Program-made: the position numbers and the translations under genes
In this document: piece after piece, positions 1 through 6,502 of the stretch
Layout: the number at the start of each line of letters is the position of its first letter
How positions within the stretch are numbered: the stretch's first letter is position 1
Source: Candidatus Dormiibacterota bacterium
GTDB taxonomy: Bacteria; Chloroflexota; Dormibacteria; UBA8260; Bog-877
Reading direction: 5' to 3'
Length of the DNA: 9,363 bases
Assembly: GCA_003164475.1 (NCBI GenBank)
Contig: PLTL01000180.1
Location: 1 to 9,363, forward strand
Notes under the pieces: generated by a model
The model's input: only the letters and a program-made list of their open reading frames with translations
What the model was told of the DNA's origin: nothing
Database searches by the model: none

Positions 1-582
1 GACCGCGTATGCGGCTTCGAGCGCCCCGTCTCCGCTCGTCCGCGCGATGAGCAGCACGACTCCGGCGACGACGAAGACAAGCTGGGTCGCCACGCCGACC
101 GTCGTGTCGACGACCATGGCGGCCGCCGCTTCGGAGCCAGGCACTCCCCGCTGGCGAACGAGCCTCGCGCCGACGAAATCGCCGCCGACGCCAGCGACGG
201 GCAGAAGCGAATTGATCGATTCACGAATCCAGCGGACCCAAAGGACAGTCGGAACGCGGGGTCGGCACGCGGCGGGCATCAACGCGCGCCAGGAGAACGC
301 GCTGAACGAGAGCGGAACAACATGAAACAGGGTTATCGGCGCGAGGCTCCATCCGAGGATGAGCATGACCCGGCCGACGTCTCCGACCCCGCTTTCGGCG
401 ATAAAAAAAACAAAAAGCAAGAACCCGAGAAAGCCGGCGATTATGATCGAGATGCGAATGACAGCGCTCCCCGTCGGCGCCCAGTTCGGGTCGGAGGTCA
501 GAAAGGCAATAAGAGCATGACGCCTCAGCGTCCATCGCAAATCCGTCGAACGGGATCGATTTTCGGGCGTCCAAGCCGTCAT
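1..582 (-). CDS. LPG-synthase-TM / HpnL-like membrane protein, N-terminal part
   Basis: This is the first 194 codons of an integral membrane protein whose C-terminus lies beyond the left edge. It reads openly from ATG at 582 to base 1. Hydrophobic segments lie at about residues 41-61, 72-98 and 160-180. The stretch at about 117-143 (W-V-R-W-I-R-E-S-I-N-S-L-L-P-V-A, then G-V-G-G-D-F-V-G-A-R) is the hallmark of the UPF0104 / lysylphosphatidylglycerol-synthase-TM family, which includes HpnL. Members are thought to move or help make envelope lipids. It is divergent from the CDP-alcohol phosphatidyltransferase gene and shares its CATG start site, which suggests a common role, perhaps flipping that enzyme's lipid product (inference). 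The start has no strong Shine-Dalgarno sequence, and TTG at codon 15 is an alternative. Family call fairly sure; substrate unknown. Confidence 0.8.
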   Translation of the reverse strand, partial: MTAWTPENRSRSTDLRWTLRRHALIAFLTSDPNWAPTGSAVIRISIIIAGFLGFLLFVFFIAESGVGDVGRVMLILGWSLAPITLFHVVPLSFSAFSWRALMPAACRPRVPTVLWVRWIRESINSLLPVAGVGGDFVGARLVRQRGVPGSEAAAAMVVDTTVGVATQLVFVVAGVVLLIARTSGDGALEAAYAV

Positions 583-1834
583 GCTTGACGCGCCGATCCT
601 TATTCTGCTTGCGGCTCCGCCGCTCTCGCCCGACGGGAGCCGATCCGAGGCCGCTCCCGCAGGCGGCCTGGAGATCCTTGGACTTAGTCTCGTGAAACGC
701 GCGGCGCTCGCCGCCCGGCGCGCCGGCTTTGGCGAGGTTCTGCTCGTCGGAGAACAGACGCCCGCGATTCCAGAGGCGATCTCCGTCTCCGGCTGGGCCG
801 ATCTCGCCGCTCGCCTGCCGCTAGGGCAGACCGCGCCGCTGGCGATTGCGCCTGCGGCAGTCCTCGCGGAAAAGGACTGGCTCGAGAAGCTTGTCGAAAA
901 TGATGCGGCGCCGCCGGCTGCATGGGCAGCCGCCGGCGACCGGATCGTCATGCTGGCGGCGGCCAAAGCGCCTCATGCGCTGCGCGCGTTCGACGAATGG
1001 GGCGCGACCGACCTCCGCGCGGTCGAGGCCGCGTTAGGGCGGCTTTTCGGACCGGCAGAGCGACTGTCGGCCGAGGTCGATCCGCTGGTGATCGAAGGAC
1101 CTGGAGATCGGCCAGAGGCCGAGCGTCGCCTCTTGAGGAAGCTGGTCAAGGACACAGACGGCTTCATGGCGCGCCACGTCGAGCGACCGATTTCGCTCCA
1201 GATTTCCCGAGTTCTCGCGCCCACCGCGATCACCCCCAATCAGATGAGCGTCATCTCTATCTTGGTGGGCTTATTCGCAGGGCCTTTCTTCTTGTCCTCG
1301 CGACCTTCTCTGCAAACAGCGGGAGCCCTGCTGTTTCTCGCCCATTCGATCCTCGACGGATGCGATGGCGAACTCGCCAGGCTGAAGTTTCAGCAGTCCC
1401 GGTTGGGCGGCGTTCTCGATTTTTGGGGCGACAATCTCGTCCATGTCGTCATCTTCGCCTGCATGGCGGTCGGGTGGAGTCGGGCCGCCAGCGCTCCCTG
1501 GCCGCTCCTTCTCGGCGCCGGCGCGGTTATCGGCACGCTGGGTTCGGCGGGTGTTGTCTACTGGCGGCTCATGCGCGAAAAGGACGGGGACGGGTCGTTG
1601 TTCACGTCGGTGTCGGCCGAGCCGGAGCGACCGCTCGCGCGCGTGCTTGACGCCGCCTCGCGGCGCGACTTCATCTATCTCGTGGCGCTTCTGGCGCTCG
1701 CCGGCAAATCAAACTGGTTTGTGTCGCTCGCCGGGATCGGCGCGCCCATTTACTGTCTGCTCGTCGTCTTTCTGGCCGCGCGCGAGCGGCGCTCAGGCGA
1801 TGAAGGAAAGCCGCGCGCCGCCCGCGGCGCTTGA
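581..1834 (+). CDS. CDP-alcohol phosphatidyltransferase with degenerate nucleotidyltransferase-like N-terminal domain
   Basis: A 417-residue membrane enzyme. Residues 262-284 match the CDP-alcohol phosphatidyltransferase signature exactly: D262-G-x2-A-R, eight residues, G276, three residues, D280, three residues, D284. The aspartates bind the metals that activate transfer of a phospho-alcohol from a CDP carrier. Before it, R-P-I-S (202-205) and T-P-N-Q (218-221) are the usual entry motif. Hydrophobic segments lie near 222-240, 247-258, 286-300, 306-326, 365-376 and 380-398. Residues 1-180 look like a nucleotidyltransferase fold (beta strand I-L-I-L-L-A-A, then a GGLEILGLSLVKRA-like helix) but lack the G-x-G-x-R loop. 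The layout recalls the fused inositol-1-phosphate cytidylyltransferase/di-inositol-phosphate-phosphate synthase, here with the first half apparently inactive. The 3' end overlaps the dehydrogenase gene by 42 bases. The transferase call is strong; the inositol substrate is inferred from ino1 nearby. Confidence 0.9.
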   Translation: MLDAPILILLAAPPLSPDGSRSEAAPAGGLEILGLSLVKRAALAARRAGFGEVLLVGEQTPAIPEAISVSGWADLAARLPLGQTAPLAIAPAAVLAEKDWLEKLVENDAAPPAAWAAAGDRIVMLAAAKAPHALRAFDEWGATDLRAVEAALGRLFGPAERLSAEVDPLVIEGPGDRPEAERRLLRKLVKDTDGFMARHVERPISLQISRVLAPTAITPNQMSVISILVGLFAGPFFLSSRPSLQTAGALLFLAHSILDGCDGELARLKFQQSRLGGVLDFWGDNLVHVVIFACMAVGWSRAASAPWPLLLGAGAVIGTLGSAGVVYWRLMREKDGDGSLFTSVSAEPERPLARVLDAASRRDFIYLVALLALAGKSNWFVSLAGIGAPIYCLLVVFLAARERRSGDEGKPRAARGA

Positions 1835-2806
1835 GCGCTGGGCGGCGTCCATCAGCCGGGCGCAAAGCACGGCCTGCTCGAGGTTGTCGTGTCTCCCGCC
1901 AGCAACGGCGCCGAGAAAGTCTTCGACGACGCCGTCGAACCAGTCGGGGTGATGGGAGCCTTCGGAAAGCGAGGGCGGACAGGAAAAGCGACGATCTTCC
2001 GAGCGCGAGGCGAGAATGACCGTGTCGCCTTCGAGCGAGATGCGGCCGCGCTCTCCTTCGATCTCGATTTCGTTGCGGCGCTCGTCGGCGGCCCAGGTGA
2101 GAAAGATCCGGCTTGCGCCCCCGTCGGCCTCGAGATCGACCGTCGCCGTATCCTCGAGCGACCATTCATGGTGGCGGCGGGTCTCCAGGCGCGCCGAGAC
2201 GGCATGCGGAGCGCCTGCCCATTGCGTCACGCAATAGACTGCATGCCAGCCGTGGTCGAACAGAATGCCCCCGCCGGCGAGTCGAGGATCGACTCGCCAA
2301 TTCGCGACGCCGGCCGGGCCCGCCGCGACCGCAGGCTGAGACCGGAGCGTTCGCCAATGCACGCTGTGGACGGCGCCGATCGCCCCGGCCGCCGTCAGCG
2401 CGGAAATCTGCAGGCAAACCGGCGCCTTGAGCCAGTTGTGAACCGTTTGGACAATCCGCCCGGAGCACGCGGCGGCGGCCGCGACGGCCTCAGCGTCCGC
2501 GACGCGCGTGACGAGCGGCTTTTCGCTCAAAACGTGAAGACGCGCGTCGAGCGCCTGAAGGATGAGTTGCGCGTGCGCGCCTGGGGGCGCGCAGATGTCG
2601 ACAAAATCGAGCCTCTCGCCGGACAGAAGACTGGCAGGCGTGTCGTGCCAGCGCCCGCCAGGGAACGCGGCGAGAAACGCCTCTCGCCGCGATGGCGCAG
2701 CGTCCGTCGCCGCCACGATTTCGACATCCGAGCGGTGCGCGCGCCAGCCAAGCGCGTGGCCCTTCTCGGCGACGTTTCCGAATCCAACGAAGGCGCCCCG
2801 CAACAT
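1793..2806 (-). CDS. Gfo/Idh/MocA-family NAD(P)-dependent dehydrogenase
   Basis: A 337-residue soluble oxidoreductase of usual family length. The N-terminal Rossmann fold shows G-F-G-N-V-A at 8-13 (where most members have G-x-G-x2-G/A) and an acidic residue, D35, after the second strand. E95-K96-P97 is the family's catalytic lysine motif. G-G-G-I-L-F-D184-H-G-W-H188 matches the C-terminal active-site segment, with H188 as likely catalytic histidine. The family oxidises or reduces sugar and cyclitol hydroxyls, including myo- and scyllo-inositol. Here, downstream of an aminotransferase and in the same unit as ino1, it could make a keto-inositol for transamination (inference). It starts at ATG 10 bases after the aminotransferase stop, with a weak GAGAG ribosome site. 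It is the last gene of the minus-strand operon and runs 42 bases into the 3' end of the convergent phosphatidyltransferase gene. Exact substrate unknown. Confidence 0.9.
   Translation of the reverse strand: MLRGAFVGFGNVAEKGHALGWRAHRSDVEIVAATDAAPSRREAFLAAFPGGRWHDTPASLLSGERLDFVDICAPPGAHAQLILQALDARLHVLSEKPLVTRVADAEAVAAAAACSGRIVQTVHNWLKAPVCLQISALTAAGAIGAVHSVHWRTLRSQPAVAAGPAGVANWRVDPRLAGGGILFDHGWHAVYCVTQWAGAPHAVSARLETRRHHEWSLEDTATVDLEADGGASRIFLTWAADERRNEIEIEGERGRISLEGDTVILASRSEDRRFSCPPSLSEGSHHPDWFDGVVEDFLGAVAGGRHDNLEQAVLCARLMDAAQRSSAAGGARLSFIA
1810..1828. terminator. Weak candidate hairpin in the convergent gene overlap
   Basis: GCCGCG and CGCGGC are separated by 7 bases within the 42-base tail-to-tail overlap of the phosphatidyltransferase and dehydrogenase genes. 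The position suits a bidirectional terminator, but there is no T-run on either side, and hairpins arise by chance in DNA this GC-rich. Confidence 0.2.
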
Positions 2807-2816
2807 CCGCGTTCTC

Positions 2817-4193
2817 TCAAGCGAGTCCGAACCGCTTCGAGATAGCCGCGAAGGATTGGTCGAGAATGTCGACCCCGCGCAGCGCCTCCTCCTCCGTGAC
2901 GATGAGCGGCGGATTGATGCGGATGACGTTCGAATAGGACATCGTGATGAGCCCGCGTTCGAGCGCCTCGTGGAACAGAGCGCGCGTGATCTTCTTGTCG
3001 AGCGGCTGCTTGGTCTTGCGGTCCACGACCATCTCGACGCCGATCAGGAGGCCCCGTCCCCGGACGTCGCCGATGACGCGGTGCTTCTCCTGCAGACGCT
3101 TCAGCGCATCCAGCATCACCTTGCCGACGCGCGCCGAATTCTCGACGAGCTTGTCGTCGACGATGACCTCGACGGCGGCCAACCCCGCCGCAGCCGCGAG
3201 CGGGTTGCCGCCATAGCTCGACGAGCTGCCGCTCGGCTCGCCGAACGGCGTCGCCGACATGCGCTCGAGCGACGACGCCACCGCGCTCAGCGGAAAGCCG
3301 CCGCCAATGCCTTTGCCGATCGTCATGATATCCGGCTTGAGGCCGAACTGCTCGGAGGCCCACATCGTTCCGGTGCGGCCGCATCCGACCAGAATCTCGT
3401 CGGCGATGAGCAGCGCGTCGAATTCGTCGGCGATTTGACGCACGGTGTGGATGAATTCGTCGGGCGGAATGACGTTCCCCGCCGTGCCTTGCATCGGCTC
3501 GATGATGATCGCCGCAACCTCGCCCTGCGTGTCGTTCTTGATGACGTTGCGCAGATGCTCGGCGCAGGCGAGACCGCACGAGGGATGCTGGAGATTCCAC
3601 GGGCAGCGATAGCAGTTCGCGTAGGGGGAATGATGCATGCCGGGAGGAAACGGTCCTTGGTGGTTGCGGTAAGAGCCGCCAAGGAGACCGATGACGCCGG
3701 CGCTCTTGCCGTGAAAGCCGCCCCAAAAGCCGATGAACTCGAACTTCTTCGTCACCGACTTGGCCAGCCGGAAGGCCGCCTCCACCGCCTCCGCGCCGCC
3801 GGAAAAGAGCTGGAGATGGGTGAGCCCTTCCGGCAACAGCGAACTCACCAGATTGAGAAACCGCGCCCGATGTTCGGTCGCGAAGCTGCCGAAAGTCGAG
3901 CGCTCGAGCTGGTCCCTCAGGCGCTTGACGTAATGGGGGTGACAATGACCCAGGCTGCCGACCGCAATGCCGGCGATGAAGTCGAGATACTCGGCGCCGT
4001 CGACGTCGGTGATCGTGCAACCCTGCGCATGGTCGACGACGATCTGCGAAAAGAGCGCGATCGACTGAAGCCCCGGCGCCATCGCCTTCGCCTCGTGATC
4101 GAAGATCGCCTTGGATTTCGGGCCCGGCACAGTGCGACGCTCGCCGATACGCCTGATTGTCGACGCGCTGCCGAGCGATGGAAGATCGTTCAC
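2817..4193 (-). CDS. Class III PLP-dependent aminotransferase
   Basis: A 458-residue fold-type I aminotransferase of full family length. Visible landmarks in order: S-G-G-A-E-A-V-E at 131-138 (cofactor phosphate loop), I-E-P at 231-233, D265 in L-I-A-D-E (pairs with the pyridine nitrogen), G-R-T-G at 272-275, K294 in T-I-G-K-G-I-G-G-G-F (Schiff-base lysine), and G-G-N-P at 328-331. It resembles 4-aminobutyrate and acetylornithine aminotransferases and dialkylglycine decarboxylase, so the amino acceptor cannot be named. A cysteine cluster at 194, 197, 206 and 210 could bind an iron-sulfur or zinc centre. GTG at 4193 is chosen as start because AAGGAG lies 8 bases upstream, inside the 3' end of the ATP-grasp gene. 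With the downstream Gfo/Idh/MocA dehydrogenase it could form an oxidise-then-aminate pair acting on an inositol (inference). Confidence 0.92.
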   Translation of the reverse strand: MNDLPSLGSASTIRRIGERRTVPGPKSKAIFDHEAKAMAPGLQSIALFSQIVVDHAQGCTITDVDGAEYLDFIAGIAVGSLGHCHPHYVKRLRDQLERSTFGSFATEHRARFLNLVSSLLPEGLTHLQLFSGGAEAVEAAFRLAKSVTKKFEFIGFWGGFHGKSAGVIGLLGGSYRNHQGPFPPGMHHSPYANCYRCPWNLQHPSCGLACAEHLRNVIKNDTQGEVAAIIIEPMQGTAGNVIPPDEFIHTVRQIADEFDALLIADEILVGCGRTGTMWASEQFGLKPDIMTIGKGIGGGFPLSAVASSLERMSATPFGEPSGSSSSYGGNPLAAAAGLAAVEVIVDDKLVENSARVGKVMLDALKRLQEKHRVIGDVRGRGLLIGVEMVVDRKTKQPLDKKITRALFHEALERGLITMSYSNVIRINPPLIVTEEEALRGVDILDQSFAAISKRFGLA

Positions 4194-4197
4194 GAAA

Positions 4198-5049
4198 TCA
4201 ACTCCTTGCTGATGCGACCAGCCGGGGACGCCGCTGAAAGCGCGCGGCCAGATGGTCGGCGATCGCTTGCGCCGCCTGGTCGCGATAAAGCGCGTAGCTC
4301 GGCCACGCGTTGAGGTCGATGATCATCGCCTCGCCGTCCGGTTTGATGATCGCGTCGCCGCCGAAGATCTCGATGTCGAGCGCGGCGGCGGCGCGGAACG
4401 CCATGTCTCGCAGCTGAGCCGCGTCAATCGGGTAGCCGAGCATCCCTTTGTCGCGATGATAAAACCACTGGAACCAGCAGGCCGCGGCCGGCGCGCCGAT
4501 CTGCCGGACGCCATAGAATTTGACGAGATCGCCTGGCACGTGCGCCTGCGCAACCACGAATGGAATGCCGCGTCCCGCGAAGCGGCGCAGCGCCTCGCGC
4601 CAGCCCGTTTCCGACGCCGCGTACATGACGTCGTCGCTTTGCGTCGCGTGGAAGTCGTAGCGCTTGACCCACGCGCAGTCCGCGGGGCGAGACTTGTTCG
4701 AGTCGGTCGCAACGACCTGACTCAACGGCGCGGAGACATGATTGCGCGCGAAGAGCTCGATCATGCGATGCCGGTAGGTGTTGCGAATTGCGGCGGGCGA
4801 ATTGACGACGATCGCGCCCGCCTTTTCCATCGTCGCCAGGCGATCGAGGACTTCGCCGCGCTCGCACATCGCGAAAATATTGGCGAAGGGCGTTTCGACG
4901 AGCTTCCCGGCTGTGACGAGTTCGACTTCGAATCCGCGCTCGGCCAACGTAGATGCGACGCTCTTCATGATGGCCGCGTCGTCGTCGACTCGGCCAGGTG
5001 AATGCGCTTGCTCGCGATAGACGCCCCAACAGGTGCTGGTCGTGGTCAT
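4198..5049 (-). CDS. ATP-grasp enzyme (RimK-like ligase or ITPK-like kinase)
   Basis: A 283-residue protein with an ATP-grasp layout. Residues V-V-N-S-P-A-A-I-R-N (81-90) are typical of the RimK and inositol-phosphate-kinase branches. Likely ATP lysines are K129 (W-V-K-R) and K177 (D-L-V-K-F-Y-G-V). The metal-binding end motif is I-D245-L-N247-A-W-P-S, close to the I-D-x-N-x-x-P-S of inositol tris/tetrakisphosphate kinases. Two roles fit: ligating an amino acid to an amine, as in RimK, or phosphorylating an inositol ring. The operon (ino1, aminotransferase) allows either. The open frame continues upstream to 5241, but ATG at 5049 is chosen: it overlaps the nucleotidyltransferase stop as ATGA, and the longer version would only add an arginine- and alanine-rich tail inside the neighbouring gene. 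The gene is followed 4 bases later by the aminotransferase. Confidence 0.82.
   Translation of the reverse strand: MTTTSTCWGVYREQAHSPGRVDDDAAIMKSVASTLAERGFEVELVTAGKLVETPFANIFAMCERGEVLDRLATMEKAGAIVVNSPAAIRNTYRHRMIELFARNHVSAPLSQVVATDSNKSRPADCAWVKRYDFHATQSDDVMYAASETGWREALRRFAGRGIPFVVAQAHVPGDLVKFYGVRQIGAPAAACWFQWFYHRDKGMLGYPIDAAQLRDMAFRAAAALDIEIFGGDAIIKPDGEAMIIDLNAWPSYALYRDQAAQAIADHLAARFQRRPRLVASARS
4202..4207 (-). promoter_or_regulatory. Ribosome binding site deciding the aminotransferase start
   Basis: AAGGAG on the minus strand, inside the last codons of the ATP-grasp gene, lies 8 bases before the GTG at 4193 and supports that non-ATG start. Confidence 0.7.
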
Positions 5050-5768
5050 TTGTCGACGCCTTCGTGAGCGCGCCTCAGCGCGCCATGCTCCGCCGCCTCC
5101 ACGTCGCATGCCCGATCGATGTCGAAGACGAGCGGCAAGGAGACTCCATAGACTGGCGCTCGCCCCGAGAGCCACTTCAGATAGTCGCGCAGTCGGCCAA
5201 ACTCCGCCTGCGGCGCAAGCGGCCGAACCGCCGGCAGCCAATAGAGTCCTGCCGTCACGCAGTCGCCGCTTTCGGCGCCCAGGGCGTGAATGCGGCCTTG
5301 CCGGTCAAGCGTCGCCCACAGCGGCTTTTCGTCGTCGACGTGGGCGGTGACCCCGAGCACGACGGCGTCCTTTGCAAAGGCAGCCGCAGAGCGCACGAAC
5401 AGGCGAAAGTCATCGACCGGCAGAACCGAATCGACTGTCGTGATCAGCGCTGGCCGACCCGCCAAACGGCCGGCGACGATGTCGAAGCTGGCGTAGGACG
5501 ACGGCGTCGTGCGAACGATCAGATCCAGATCGAGATCGCGCGCGTTGTGGTCGAGCCATCGCAGGCAATCGTCGCTTTCCTCGTTGACGATGATCGTCAC
5601 GCTGCGAGCCTCGATGGCGCGAAAGCGTTCAAGGGCGTGGTCGATGAGCGGCCGCCCGCAAACCAGCGTCATCGCCTTGCTCGAGCGATAGCCGTCGGCT
5701 CTGAGGCGCGCGCCGTGACCAGCGGCGATAACGCCACACCGCAGAGAAGAGGAATCCGAGACGGTCAT
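5046..5768 (-). CDS. Nucleotidyltransferase (sugar/cyclitol-phosphate NTP transferase)
   Basis: A 240-residue single-domain nucleotidyltransferase. The N-terminal strand and loop C-G-V-I-A-A-G-H-G-A-R-L (11-22) hold the nucleotide-binding G-x-G-x-R. K31 in S-S-K-A-M follows, as in the P-K loop of the family. T-V-D113-S carries the likely metal-binding aspartate, V-T-A-G-L-Y (171-176) matches the substrate loop, and F-D216-I-D218 supplies the second acidic pair. Such enzymes join NTP and a phosphorylated sugar, cyclitol or alcohol to make an activated NDP form. Next to ino1, and with a CDP-alcohol transferase whose own N-terminal domain lacks these residues, the best guess is an inositol-phosphate cytidylyltransferase supplying that enzyme (inference). 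Both ends overlap neighbours by four bases (ATGA): the HAD stop upstream and the ATP-grasp start downstream, pointing to coupled translation. Confidence 0.88.
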   Translation of the reverse strand: MTVSDSSSLRCGVIAAGHGARLRADGYRSSKAMTLVCGRPLIDHALERFRAIEARSVTIIVNEESDDCLRWLDHNARDLDLDLIVRTTPSSYASFDIVAGRLAGRPALITTVDSVLPVDDFRLFVRSAAAFAKDAVVLGVTAHVDDEKPLWATLDRQGRIHALGAESGDCVTAGLYWLPAVRPLAPQAEFGRLRDYLKWLSGRAPVYGVSLPLVFDIDRACDVEAAEHGALRRAHEGVDK

Positions 5769-6502
5769 TTCAACAGGTCGAGAAGCTGGGGAAGCTCGGC
5801 GATGGCGACGGCGACCGGCGCAGCACGAGGTCCAGAGCCGTCGGGCGTGATCCAGCCAAAGGACAAGCCTGCCCGGCGCGCTCCTTCGCCGTCGCGGCCA
5901 AGCGAATCGCCGACATAGAGCGTCGTATCCGGCGCAGCGTGAAGTGCGTCAAGCGCTGTGCGAAAGATTGCCGGGTCGGGCTTTTGGACGCCTACGCACT
6001 GGCTGTCGACCATCGCGCCGAACAGCCGCGCCAGGCCCGCGCTGTCGCATACCGCTTCGAGATTGCCGTAGAAGTTCGAGACGACGCCAAGCCGGTAGCG
6101 CCGGCTCAAAGCCGCGAGCGCGAGGCGATTGCGCGCCAGGATGGCGGAGGCCTGCGACAGAAATTCTCCGGCTACGCGCCGCGCGCGCTTGCTGTCGGCC
6201 GAGGCGACGGCGCCGATCGCGGAACGGCGCGCCGCAAGCTCGGCTTCGAGGTTGGCGGCGAGCGCGCTCACGGTTTCCTGAAAACCCGCCGTGGGCGCGA
6301 GCCTGCCAACGAGCGCGTCGTCGGCGGCGTAGAAAGCCGGCGCGAAAGCGCCCGCCGCCATGACCATGCCATCGCTCTCGTAAAGCGCATAGAAGCGCTC
6401 CTTCCATGCGACTCCGTCGGCGTCGAGCGTTCCGCCGAAGTCGAACAGCACCGTTTCGATCGTCTGCGGCAAGCGCGCGAAACCGGTCGGCGCGTCATTC
6501 AC
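5765..6502 (-). CDS. HAD-superfamily hydrolase, probable phosphatase
   Basis: A 245-residue HAD subfamily I protein. Motif I is L-F-D21-F-G23-G-T-L-D, motif II is V-V-S142-N, motif III is K174 in V-Q-K-P-D, and motif IV is V-G-D199-S-x3-D204. The helical cap lies between motifs I and II (about 33-130). The usual second aspartate of motif I (D-x-D) is replaced by G23; some active phosphatases, for example YihX-like D-x-G-N proteins, share this, so activity is still possible. In this operon it could dephosphorylate inositol phosphate or a phosphatidylinositol-phosphate-like lipid (inference). The start GTG at 6502 directly follows the ino1 stop codon with no gap. An ATG at 6498 is in another frame. 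The stop overlaps the nucleotidyltransferase start by four bases. Confidence 0.85.
   Translation of the reverse strand: MNDAPTGFARLPQTIETVLFDFGGTLDADGVAWKERFYALYESDGMVMAAGAFAPAFYAADDALVGRLAPTAGFQETVSALAANLEAELAARRSAIGAVASADSKRARRVAGEFLSQASAILARNRLALAALSRRYRLGVVSNFYGNLEAVCDSAGLARLFGAMVDSQCVGVQKPDPAIFRTALDALHAAPDTTLYVGDSLGRDGEGARRAGLSFGWITPDGSGPRAAPVAVAIAELPQLLDLLK

Noticed and set aside
404..417. A-rich run in GC-rich DNA, possible slippage or frameshift site
   Set aside because: It encodes phenylalanine and valine of the first membrane segment in the correct frame, and the frame is intact on both sides.
221..588. Open frames at 47-325 (+), 221-574 (-) and 322-588 (+)
   Set aside because: They overlap the membrane-protein frame 1-582, which alone shows transmembrane segments and a family signature.
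2527..4313. Long open frames on both strands across the aminotransferase (plus 2562-4313, minus 2527-4020)
   Set aside because: Arginine-rich shadow translations; the aminotransferase frame at 2817-4193 carries all family motifs.
5050..5241. Upstream extension of the ATP-grasp gene to 5241
   Set aside because: It lies inside the nucleotidyltransferase gene, adds 64 low-complexity residues, and the ATGA overlap at 5046-5049 gives a natural start.
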